DNA from: Chlamydiia bacterium
GTDB lineage: Bacteria > Chlamydiota > Chlamydiia > Chlamydiales > Rhabdochlamydiaceae
NCBI GenBank assembly: GCA_021324995.1
Contig: JAJPIB010000007.1
Coordinates: 1-43,314 of the forward strand
Direction: 5' to 3'
Length of the DNA stretch: 43,314 nucleotides
Below the pieces are notes generated by a model. That model saw only the letters and a program-made list of their open reading frames with translations, made no database searches and was not told the DNA's origin. The position numbers were made by a program, and so were the translations under genes. Shown here piece after piece: positions 18,151 to 24,996 of this stretch (within the stretch, counting starts at the first letter, position 1; each line of letters starts with the position of its first letter).

Positions 18151-18313
18151 TACCCAACGTGATTGAAAATTTGGATTTAAGACCGAGCCAAAGCCCCGGG
18201 ATTGGACGATCGAATCTAGCCCCTATTATCTAATAGCGGCGACGATTCAATCGTGCCAATCGCGGGAGCTTTCGCTTCGGTCCTAAACCAAATTTTCAGT
18301 CACGTTGGGTGTA
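18151..18313. repeat. MITE-like palindrome, long copy
   Basis: The outer arms are the same 24-bp terminal repeat as at 17638, with one change (TCAGTCAC for TCAATCAC) and a slightly altered right tip (GTGTA). The inside is also an imperfect palindrome (around ACCGAGCCAAAG and CTTTCGCTTCGGT) with arms of about 75 bp. The right end overlaps the 3' end of the first M48 gene and provides its stop codon. Confidence 0.78.
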
Positions 18314-19499
18314 AGTGGCGAGCCATCGCCATAGCAGGACCTGATCGACTAAGATCATAGTGATGCTCATCAGCAATCGCCCATACCGTTTGCTTGCGCA
18401 AAGCATTTGGAGCCATCTGATGGACTGCAGCAAAAATTGCGCGCTTGCGGTTTTCTACATAGGGATGCGTGTAGAGAAACTCGAAATACTTATGGAAAAA
18501 ATCGGAATACTCCCAGCTGCCTTGCTTGAGAACTTCCTGTAAATAAATCGCTCCGAGAGGGTTGAAATGCGCTTGATGCGCAAAATATGCTCCGGTAACA
18601 TCGGCTTCATACTCATTCGAGCGCGAATTGAGAAGTTGCAAATAGCGATTGAGCCATTCCTCAAGGGTAAATAAAGCCTCGTGAAGTCGAGAATTCAAAT
18701 GCGTGCAAAGCAACGTGCGCACCATCGATAAAAAGATGGAAGTGATCATCTGGGATCCCATAGCGACAATAGAGTGACGTGAAGCCACATGCGTCATTTC
18801 GTGCCCCAAAAGCGCTGCGAGAACATCTTCCAAATTCACGCTCGTCAAATCGACAGTCGCACGCGATCCATCGGCAAACTCAATAGTAGATTGTTTGATC
18901 GCCTGCGATTTTAACGCTGCATCGATCTCCTTCACAATCTGCGTGAAGACGACCATTCCTCCGGCTGGAACGGCAAATGCATTCACCTGTGAGGAGTGCA
19001 CTGTCTTTACGCGATAATCAAAAGGGGTCGCATCTTCAGGGTTGAGCAAACGGATGTTCGCTGCTTTCACGCGATCCATCACATTGACAACCGAATCAGC
19101 AATGCGCGTCTGAGAACCCGGGATGAGTTCATTGGTTCCTCTCAATCCATACGTGACGAGCGGATAGTAGAAAAAATCTCCCAGTGCTTTTTCCACCGCT
19201 CGCGGCATACACAGGAATTGACGCTTTCCGTTGATAGGATTCACCGGTAAAGCGATGTCGAGCACTGGACCGAATGCCTTATTCCCTAAAGATAAGGCAC
19301 CAGAAACTGCGCTGGAAATCCGGCTATAGGCGGAAGAAACAACATCGTAAATTTTGCTGTAGCACCCGAGCGCCATCCTCGTTAATCCCTGTTGGGATTG
19401 TATATAGTCAGAACGATAGCATGGAAGCAAGGGAGCCCGAAATGCATCGCTTGCCGCCGCTTGCGCTTGATGAAGGGAAATCGCCACCGTGCTACTCAT
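18300..19499 (-). CDS. M48-family zinc metallopeptidase (paralog 1)
   Basis: The zinc-binding helix is GHEMTHVASRH (His233, Glu234, His237) and the third ligand is Glu296 in NEYEAD, the M48 pattern. The protein has 399 residues, no signal peptide, and weak hydrophobic stretches only (about residues 50-80 and 247-265). It starts 3 bases after the stop of its paralog, with AAGGAG 9 bases before the ATG, so the two form an operon. The last codons CAC-CCA-ACG-TGA lie in the MITE terminal repeat, so the C-terminus has been replaced by the insertion; the paralog ends differently (HQLSQGE). Cytoplasmic or type-III-secreted location is open. Confidence 0.88.
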   Translation of the reverse strand: MSSTVAISLHQAQAAASDAFRAPLLPCYRSDYIQSQQGLTRMALGCYSKIYDVVSSAYSRISSAVSGALSLGNKAFGPVLDIALPVNPINGKRQFLCMPRAVEKALGDFFYYPLVTYGLRGTNELIPGSQTRIADSVVNVMDRVKAANIRLLNPEDATPFDYRVKTVHSSQVNAFAVPAGGMVVFTQIVKEIDAALKSQAIKQSTIEFADGSRATVDLTSVNLEDVLAALLGHEMTHVASRHSIVAMGSQMITSIFLSMVRTLLCTHLNSRLHEALFTLEEWLNRYLQLLNSRSNEYEADVTGAYFAHQAHFNPLGAIYLQEVLKQGSWEYSDFFHKYFEFLYTHPYVENRKRAIFAAVHQMAPNALRKQTVWAIADEHHYDLSRSGPAMAMARHLHPT

Positions 19500-19502
19500 G
19501 CA

Positions 19503-20801
19503 TTACTCTCCTTGAGAAAGTTGATGGGCAAACTTCATCGCAGGGCTGCAACGGTTGTAGTCATAGCCTTTTTCTGCAATCTCCCAATTCGTTCTTCCAT
19601 TCAATGCCTGAGGCTTCATCTCGCTAATCGCAGCAAAAATCGCCCTCTTGCGATTCTCCCCGTACGGATGCGTGTAGAGAAATTCTAGATTCTTATGCAT
19701 CCATTTGGACAGTTTATCTTGATTTTGACCCAGAACTTCCTGCAGATAAAGCGCTCCGAGGGGATTGTAATCCGCCTGATAGGTAAAATAAGCGCCAGTG
19801 ACATCCGCTTCATATTCATTTTTGCGCGAGTTAAAAAGACCTGTCAGTTTTTTAACCTGATCTTCCACCCATCCGAAGACATCGTTTAGAGCCGTATAAA
19901 GCCTTTCTTTATTCGCGAGCGCATCTCTTTCAAAAGCGCTCAACTCAGAAGACGGTTTTGCAGCCAAAGTTTGATAGTCTTTATCCGTACTTTTTAAGTA
20001 CGCCACGAGCACAATTCTTCCTACGCTCAATATCACAGAACGGATCATGCCTCCAACAAGCGCAACAATTGAATGACGCGACGCAGCGTGCGTCATCTCA
20101 TGCCCCATCAATGCAGCCAATGTATCTTCTAACGTCACTCCCGAGAGATCTACTGTCGCCTTAGATCCATCCGCAAACTCAACCGTTGTTTCTGTAATGG
20201 CTCGCGACTTGATCGCTGCATCGATTTCTTTAACGATCTGAGTAAAAACAACCATGCCTCCCGCAGGAACTGCAAAAGCATTCACCTGCGACGAATGGAC
20301 TGTCTTCACACGGTAGTCAAACTTGGCATCCTCAGGGGTGCTAGGAGGATTGAGAAGCTCTTCATTGCTATTTTTAAGGCGTGTGAGCACCGACTCCACC
20401 TTATCCGCGATGCGTTCATTCGTTCCCGGTAAGAGTTCATGTGTGTGTCTCATTCCGCTGGTAATTAAAGGATAAAATACACAATCCCCCAACATCTTTT
20501 CCATCCAGCGGGAAATACCGACAAAGTGGCGAGTATCATTGATCGGATTCACCGGGTAGACCACGTCGAGCAAAGGCCTCATCGCCCAGCCAAGGGCAAA
20601 ATCCCCTGCTTTTGCGACACCTGAAGCAATCACCTCCACCCCACGGCTGACCGCGCTGATTCCATTATAAGCTTTGCTGTAGCACCACAATGCTTTTCCA
20701 CCGTTCGATTGAATATAATCTTGGCTATAGCAAGGGAGCCAATGCGTTTTGAAGACGTCACTTGCAGCGGATTGAGAGCGATAAAGAACATTTGATGCCA
20801 T
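19503..20801 (-). CDS. M48-family zinc metallopeptidase (paralog 2)
   Basis: The 432-residue protein shares most of its length with the downstream paralog. The zinc site is GHEMTHAASRH (His234, Glu235, His238) with NEYEADVTGAYF further on. A helical insertion (about residues 265-300, KSTDKDYQTLAAKPSSELSA) is missing in paralog 1. There is no signal peptide. GGAG lies 7 bases before the ATG. Two AATCAATT-containing palindromes lie upstream (20858-20902). Members of the family cleave membrane or damaged proteins; the substrate here is unknown. Confidence 0.88.
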   Translation of the reverse strand: MASNVLYRSQSAASDVFKTHWLPCYSQDYIQSNGGKALWCYSKAYNGISAVSRGVEVIASGVAKAGDFALGWAMRPLLDVVYPVNPINDTRHFVGISRWMEKMLGDCVFYPLITSGMRHTHELLPGTNERIADKVESVLTRLKNSNEELLNPPSTPEDAKFDYRVKTVHSSQVNAFAVPAGGMVVFTQIVKEIDAAIKSRAITETTVEFADGSKATVDLSGVTLEDTLAALMGHEMTHAASRHSIVALVGGMIRSVILSVGRIVLVAYLKSTDKDYQTLAAKPSSELSAFERDALANKERLYTALNDVFGWVEDQVKKLTGLFNSRKNEYEADVTGAYFTYQADYNPLGALYLQEVLGQNQDKLSKWMHKNLEFLYTHPYGENRKRAIFAAISEMKPQALNGRTNWEIAEKGYDYNRCSPAMKFAHQLSQGE

Positions 20802-20857
20802 TTTGTTTCTCCAATATTATTAAAAATTCACAGAATTATAACAAAACAGAACCATTG

Positions 20858-20902
20858 AATCAATTCAATTGATTTATTGAAGCTAAATCAATTAATTTGA
20901 TT
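20858..20902. promoter_or_regulatory. Two AT-rich palindromes upstream of the M48 operon
   Basis: AATCAATT-C-AATTGATT (20858-20874) is a perfect palindrome, and AAATCAATTAATTTGATT (20885-20902) is a near-perfect second one. They lie 57-100 bp before the M48 start and may bind a regulator, though AT-rich DNA gives such patterns by chance. Confidence 0.25.
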
Positions 20903-20975
20903 ATAAGATAATAAAAATGAACAGAAAATAGAAAATTTTAAAGAACTATATACGTAAAAAAAGTTAAATTACCCT

Positions 20976-21548
20976 TTAAAAGGAAGCGCCTACTCCAAGA
21001 CCTGCTCTCAGACCGCCCACATCTACGGAATGGGTCAAAGCCCCCGACTCGTGAACTCCGGAGATCCGGGTATAGTAGTAGTCCGCATAAACATCGAGAA
21101 AAAAGTGCCGCACAAAAAAGTAAGTCAAGCCCAGCTTGCTCACTGCTCCCCATTCTCGACGATGGATGTGGCGTTTCAAATCAGGGGCCTCATCGTGAAT
21201 ATTCGCCCAGGTATAGCTCGGGCCCACACCGATGTAAACCGAGACGTCGTCATCGACGGGAACGGCATATTTCAATCCCCCACTTAAAGGGTACAGATGA
21301 ATCGATGTCGGATCATGGCGTCCTCGCGAAAAGCCGTGCCTTTGGAAATAGTTGAAATTGACCCAGAAGTTTAAATGGTTATAGAGGCGCACAGAGCTCT
21401 CTGTTTCATATTCAGATCCTCCCTTCTTGTAGATATTACTAGCCTCTGAGGATGCAGGGTAAAAAAATCCCCCTCTCACCTGCATGGTAAAGCGATCCCC
21501 CCAGAGAAGAGCCGGCATAGCGCAAAGAATCAAAGACCAATACTTCAT
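20976..21548 (-). CDS. Small outer-membrane beta-barrel protein
   Basis: The 190-residue protein has a signal peptide ending ALLWG. The mature part has about eight alternating strands (FTMQVRGGFFYP, HLNFWVNFNYF, GGLKYAVPV, VSVYIGVGPSYTWA, AVSKLGLTYFFV, FFLDVYADYYYTRI) and ends LRAGLGVGASF with terminal Phe. This is the size and pattern of OmpW/OmpX-type barrels. It is transcribed away from the FN3-like gene across a 75-bp gap that must hold both promoters. Confidence 0.8.
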   Translation of the reverse strand: MKYWSLILCAMPALLWGDRFTMQVRGGFFYPASSEASNIYKKGGSEYETESSVRLYNHLNFWVNFNYFQRHGFSRGRHDPTSIHLYPLSGGLKYAVPVDDDVSVYIGVGPSYTWANIHDEAPDLKRHIHRREWGAVSKLGLTYFFVRHFFLDVYADYYYTRISGVHESGALTHSVDVGGLRAGLGVGASF

Positions 21549-21623
21549 TCGTCAACCTCAGCAAAACGAAATTTATTATAATCTCTGAAACCCTTAGACT
21601 GCAACTTTTAACAATGAGGTATC

Positions 21624-21968
21624 ATGCGTTCATTTTTGATCGTTTTAGGCGCTTTAACTCTCTTTGCAAACTGTTTGTTCGCAATTCCCGGCGAAGTCAA
21701 TGTCAAAAAAAAGAAAAACGTTTTTCTCCTCCAAACAGATCTTTATAACGTCATTACCTGGGAAAAACCAGCAACAATAATACCCGTGCTTTATTTCGTG
21801 TACCGAGATGCAGCCTTAACCGATTTAGCCGGCACTGTGTCTGCACACCATTCTTTGAAATTCAAAGACTTTAATCGAAAAAAAGACACGCTGTACCACT
21901 ATTACATCGTCGGTCAGGTACAAGACGGCTCGACCTATCTCATTGGAAGCGTTTCCGTCAAAGATTAG
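21624..21968 (+). CDS. Small exported FN3-like protein
   Basis: The 114-residue protein has a signal peptide ending NCLFA. Residues about 34-112 look like one fibronectin type III-like beta sandwich: VITWEKP, then PVLYFVYRDAAL, then LKFKDF, then YHYYIVGQVQDGSTYLIGSVSV. The W, the Y-R-D turn and the final Y-x-Y-x-V strand fit that fold. Such single domains bind other proteins or surface carbohydrates. The stop overlaps the stop of the convergent SET gene by 4 bases. Confidence 0.65.
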   Translation: MRSFLIVLGALTLFANCLFAIPGEVNVKKKKNVFLLQTDLYNVITWEKPATIIPVLYFVYRDAALTDLAGTVSAHHSLKFKDFNRKKDTLYHYYIVGQVQDGSTYLIGSVSVKD

Positions 21969-22657
21969 TGATATACTTTGAGAGAAGCGTTCAAGCGGAA
22001 TGTTTGGGGTACAATTGCAACAGGCTGTATCTCGAGAGCGCTCCAGTAGGATTTATCCTCCCCTTCATAGCAAACTAAAAGCTGCTCTCCAGGCAAGATT
22101 TTTTTATTCGCGAGATAGACAATCTCCACGGGAACAAGATCCATTCCGTAAGAATTAGAAGGAATTTTGAAAAAACTTGCAACAATATTAGGTTCTTCAG
22201 AGTGATTAATGTACCGCGTAAAGTTACCCGCCTTAAGCGCGTCAATCTGCAGCGCATAGCGGCGTTTCGCTTGATACGTCTTATTCGGATCAAATTGCGC
22301 CTGTTCCTCTTTTGTCAAGCGCATCCCCGATAAAATCTCGAAAGCATAAGCGGAATCATCAGGAGCATCGTTGGAAACAAAAAGAACTTTTCCCGAATAA
22401 GGCGCGATCACTTGCCCTCTTAGGATAGGCTCAGCTTCCGGGTGCAAAAATATCCCGTACCCAAGTCCGTCAGGCAACTTTCTGCGCACGAAATTTTTGG
22501 GTAGACCATGCTTCTTAATCGCTTTCGAAACTTCCGCAAGCTGCTTCAAATGCGCTTTACTCGGAGTGCGCACGTAAAGCTTTTGCCTGCGGACTTCTCG
22601 GGAAGCCACTTTGCGCATCGCTTCAGTGAAAATGGGATGAGGAAGATTGAATTTCAT
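21965..22657 (-). CDS. SET-domain protein lysine methyltransferase, NUE-like effector candidate
   Basis: The 230-residue protein begins with a basic helical region (residues about 12-60) and then a SET domain: GYGIF (66-70), PYSG (86-89), NFTRYINHSEEPN (145-157, with the NHS motif that binds S-adenosylmethionine) and PGEQLLVCYEGEDKSYW (189-205, the GE-x-L-x-x-x-Y motif). The basic head plus SET layout and size match chlamydial NUE (about 219 residues), a type III effector that methylates histones. Whether this one enters a host nucleus is inference. No ribosome site is visible; an 11-4-11 palindrome sits right before the start. Confidence 0.85.
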   Translation of the reverse strand: MKFNLPHPIFTEAMRKVASREVRRQKLYVRTPSKAHLKQLAEVSKAIKKHGLPKNFVRRKLPDGLGYGIFLHPEAEPILRGQVIAPYSGKVLFVSNDAPDDSAYAFEILSGMRLTKEEQAQFDPNKTYQAKRRYALQIDALKAGNFTRYINHSEEPNIVASFFKIPSNSYGMDLVPVEIVYLANKKILPGEQLLVCYEGEDKSYWSALEIQPVAIVPQTFRLNASLKVYH

Positions 22658-22661
22658 TTAT

Positions 22662-22687
22662 TAATGAATTAACACATTAATTCATTA
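22662..22687. promoter_or_regulatory. AT-rich inverted repeat before the SET gene
   Basis: TAATGAATTAA (22662-22672) and TTAATTCATTA (22677-22687) are perfect inverted copies with a 4-base gap, ending 5 bases before the SET gene ATG. It could be an operator or an RNA hairpin over the start region. Confidence 0.35.
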
Positions 22688-22697
22688 TGTTAATACA

Positions 22698-22721
22698 AAA
22701 ATCGATTCTTGAATCATTTTC
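22698..22721 (-). terminator. Possible weak terminator after the alpha/beta hydrolase gene
   Basis: On the minus strand the transcript reads GATTCAAGAATC followed by GATTTTTG, a short hairpin (GAUU stem, CAAG loop) with a uridine run directly after the stop codon of the hydrolase gene. The stem is short. A 19-base identical sequence occurs at 8124-8142 in another setting. Confidence 0.35.
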
Positions 22722-23561
22722 CTAAAAATTAGATATCCATCTTTTAAAAGATTGAAGCGTATCAGGGTGATAAAGAACCCCCAAATGGCCGGCATTTACC
22801 TGACAGTTAACACAATCACTGCGAACAATCGAAGCCTCGAGATCGATACACCAATCGTTGGTAGCCGCAATTTGAAAGAACTGAGGTCTCATGGGTTGAA
22901 AAGGCTTTACTTTGTCCCAGACTGCCTTAACAGTCGGCTTTAAAGAATCTCTGCAAGGGCGATGAGAAGGCTCAATGACTTTAAAACGTCCTGCAATTCC
23001 AATCACTGCATTCACTTTGGGATGATTCTCTACGCATCCCACATACGCCGCCTCAATAGCGCCCCGCGAATGACCTACTAGTACCAAGTGAGAGAGAATT
23101 CTCCCATTTTTACGAACCGTCTGTTCCACTCGCTGAATACTCTGTCTCAATAAAGAGAGGTGACTTTCCGGATTCACATCATCGTAGGGCAAATTAACGC
23201 TAAATACAGCTTTTCCTTCTTCTTCTGCAATATCACCCAAATGCTTCATGGTGAGTGCGTGAGAACGCTCCCCATGCAACAGCAAAACTGCAGAAACTCG
23301 GGAGTCGGATTGAGGAATAATATTCCCATGAATGAAAAGATCGGCGGCTTTTCCCGTTGTTTCAAACATGTCGCAAGAGCGAATAGATCCTGTCCATAGC
23401 GTGTGATACGCCCAGGAAACTGCATTCGGGATGACTCCTGTCAAATTGGAAGGAATAATGTCAGTGAATAAAATCTGCAGCGTTTCATATGCCCTGTTTA
23501 AGGCGCAAGGAATTTGCTGCAAAAGTGAAAATCCATATTCAGAAACCCCTCTTACAGACAT
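22722..23561 (-). CDS. Alpha/beta hydrolase of unknown substrate
   Basis: The 279-residue protein has an unrecognised N-terminal region (about 1-85) and an alpha/beta-hydrolase core. The oxyanion strand is VLLLHG (92-97). The nucleophile elbow is VGHSRG with Ser165. An acid in ATNDWCIDLE (Asp236 or Asp240) and His259 in AGHLGV complete a plausible triad. No signal peptide. It is divergent from the copper-protein operon. Lipase or esterase activity is a reasonable guess; the substrate is unknown. Confidence 0.78.
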   Translation of the reverse strand: MSVRGVSEYGFSLLQQIPCALNRAYETLQILFTDIIPSNLTGVIPNAVSWAYHTLWTGSIRSCDMFETTGKAADLFIHGNIIPQSDSRVSAVLLLHGERSHALTMKHLGDIAEEEGKAVFSVNLPYDDVNPESHLSLLRQSIQRVEQTVRKNGRILSHLVLVGHSRGAIEAAYVGCVENHPKVNAVIGIAGRFKVIEPSHRPCRDSLKPTVKAVWDKVKPFQPMRPQFFQIAATNDWCIDLEASIVRSDCVNCQVNAGHLGVLYHPDTLQSFKRWISNF

Positions 23562-23619
23562 ACCGCCTCCAACAAATAGAAAAAAAATTAATTTCTGCTC
23601 ATTTAAATGTCAATTAAGA

Positions 23620-23648
23620 TTGACAGATGTATTAAATTAATTTATATA
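23620..23648 (+). promoter_or_regulatory. Strong promoter of the copper-protein operon
   Basis: A perfect TTGACA (23620-23625) is separated by 17 bp from TATATA (23643-23648). Transcription should begin near 23655, directly at the AAGGAG ribosome site of the 49-residue gene, so the leader is very short. Confidence 0.65.
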
Positions 23649-23667
23649 TAAATTAAAAGGAGTGTCT

Positions 23668-23817
23668 ATGATTCGTAAACTTTCTTCCGGTAAATTCCGC
23701 ATCTATTCTCGCTCGAAAAATTCCAAGACAGGAAAACGCCGTAACCTCGGCACATTCACAACGCGCGAAGAAGCGCAGAAACATGAAAGAGAAATCCAAT
23801 ACTTTAAAAGGCATTAA
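23668..23817 (+). CDS. 49-residue basic conserved small protein
   Basis: The sequence starts MIRKLSSGKFRIYSRSKN and ends EREIQYFKRH. AAGGAG lies 6 bases before the ATG and a near-consensus promoter lies upstream. The pattern RKLSSGxFRxYSRxxNxKTGKRRNLGTF-x-T-REEAxKHER resembles a family of about 50-residue bacterial proteins I recall as widespread but without a known function; it recalls the N-terminal arm-binding segment of tyrosine integrases. It is followed by the copper-binding protein gene one base after its stop codon, so they are co-transcribed. Confidence 0.8.
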   Translation: MIRKLSSGKFRIYSRSKNSKTGKRRNLGTFTTREEAQKHEREIQYFKRH

Positions 23818-23818
23818 A

Positions 23819-24148
23819 ATGAATGACTATGCTGCATTCCCACACCTTTCGCATAGCCATATGAAAATCATGCTGAAATGTTTCAGCGTCTGTTCTGCTT
23901 GCGCTAAAATGTGCATCAAAGAAGGAAACAAAGAGACGGCAGCGCTCTGCTCCGACTGCGCTGACATTTGCTCGCTAGCGATTAAACTGCACAGCGGGGA
24001 CTCCGAGTTTAATAAGCAAGTGCTGGAATTGTGTGCTCATGCCTGCCACCGATGCGGAGAAGCTTGTGGCAAACATCATGCTGACCATTGCCAGCAATGC
24101 AGCAAAATTTGCTTGGAGTGCGCTGATGCGTGCCAATGCGCACACTAA
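23819..24148 (+). CDS. Cys-rich four-helix-bundle copper-binding protein (DUF326/Csp-like)
   Basis: The 109-residue protein (start ATG 23819, with AAAAGG 7-8 bases before it; a longer frame from 23783 overlaps the upstream gene and is less likely) carries repeated Cys motifs along helices: CFSVCSACAKMC, CSDCADIC, CAHACHRCGEAC, CQQCSKICLECADAC. This is the pattern of DUF326 and the Csp copper-storage proteins, in which Cys residues line the core of a four-helix bundle. There is no signal peptide, so it would bind copper in the cytosol. Copper defence inside a phagocytic host is a plausible role. Confidence 0.88.
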   Translation: MNDYAAFPHLSHSHMKIMLKCFSVCSACAKMCIKEGNKETAALCSDCADICSLAIKLHSGDSEFNKQVLELCAHACHRCGEACGKHHADHCQQCSKICLECADACQCAH

Positions 24149-24152
24149 ATTC

Positions 24153-24983
24153 TCACTCATCAGAATTTTGTGAGTTTTCACGGATAAGACTCTCCCAATA
24201 GCGCTGCATTTCTTTTGAGAGATACCTTTTCACGTGTTTTAATTCGAGCTGGGTTCTAGGGTCTTCCGTATCCGTGAAAGCAAACTTTCCTCGCTTCGTG
24301 AAGGGGATATTTTCATAGAGGAAAATGGTTCCGTTTCCTCCAAATCCTTGCTTGAGAATGCAATATAACTCATCGAGATGCTTGCGAGTCACATTATTTT
24401 TCCACATGTCTTGTGTCATTTCATAGCTCACTGGCTCCATATCCGTCTCCACCAAGAGAACAGGTTGAGGATTTGGCTCTTTGGAATGGGGGTAGACAGG
24501 GAGAAGATAAAGCCATTTGTCCGGAACAGAAAAGAAGCGGATTTTTTCCCTCGCGATGATCTGCCGGATCCCAAAAGCACCCGCGCAGCGCCTCGCAAGC
24601 CACTGCCAATGAGGAATTTCTTTTCGACAACGCTTTTCTGAATCAAGATAGATCTTAAATACATAGCCAGGCACCTGCGGGTGGCGTGCTACAATAATAA
24701 AACTCAGCGGCATCGGCCCTGCGATCCACTCAAATCCAGCGTCGGTAAGAGACTTTTCATTCTCAATGACTCTGGACTGTGAAAAAATTGTATCCAGAGT
24801 TGATTTTATAGGATGATCGAGAGGCAAAAGATAGGGGGCAATTGTCGACTGCAGGCGCGGAGTGAGATAAGGATTGTCATTGAAATGAGGATAATCAAGA
24901 GCGGCGATCGCTGCAGGCGCTGTGAAAAAGCACAGCGCCCACGCACCTAAAATCAGGGCATATTTAGACATAGGACCTGTCAT
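24153..24983 (-). CDS. Exported kinase-like protein (paralog 1)
   Basis: A signal peptide (residues 1-28, ending APAAIA) precedes a domain I do not recognise as a named family but which looks like a protein-kinase fold. GYVFKIYLD has Lys110 where the ATP-binding lysine would lie, VLLVETDMEPVSYEM could be the hinge, and YENIPFTKRGKFAFTDTED resembles a catalytic loop plus a DTE replacing DFG. A standard HRD motif is not visible, so it may be a pseudokinase or a divergent lipid- or sugar-kinase relative. It lies 13 bases after its paralog. The start may be M1 or M5 (MSKYAL). Confidence 0.6.
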   Translation of the reverse strand: MTGPMSKYALILGAWALCFFTAPAAIAALDYPHFNDNPYLTPRLQSTIAPYLLPLDHPIKSTLDTIFSQSRVIENEKSLTDAGFEWIAGPMPLSFIIVARHPQVPGYVFKIYLDSEKRCRKEIPHWQWLARRCAGAFGIRQIIAREKIRFFSVPDKWLYLLPVYPHSKEPNPQPVLLVETDMEPVSYEMTQDMWKNNVTRKHLDELYCILKQGFGGNGTIFLYENIPFTKRGKFAFTDTEDPRTQLELKHVKRYLSKEMQRYWESLIRENSQNSDE

Positions 24984-24996
24984 AACGCTTACCGTC

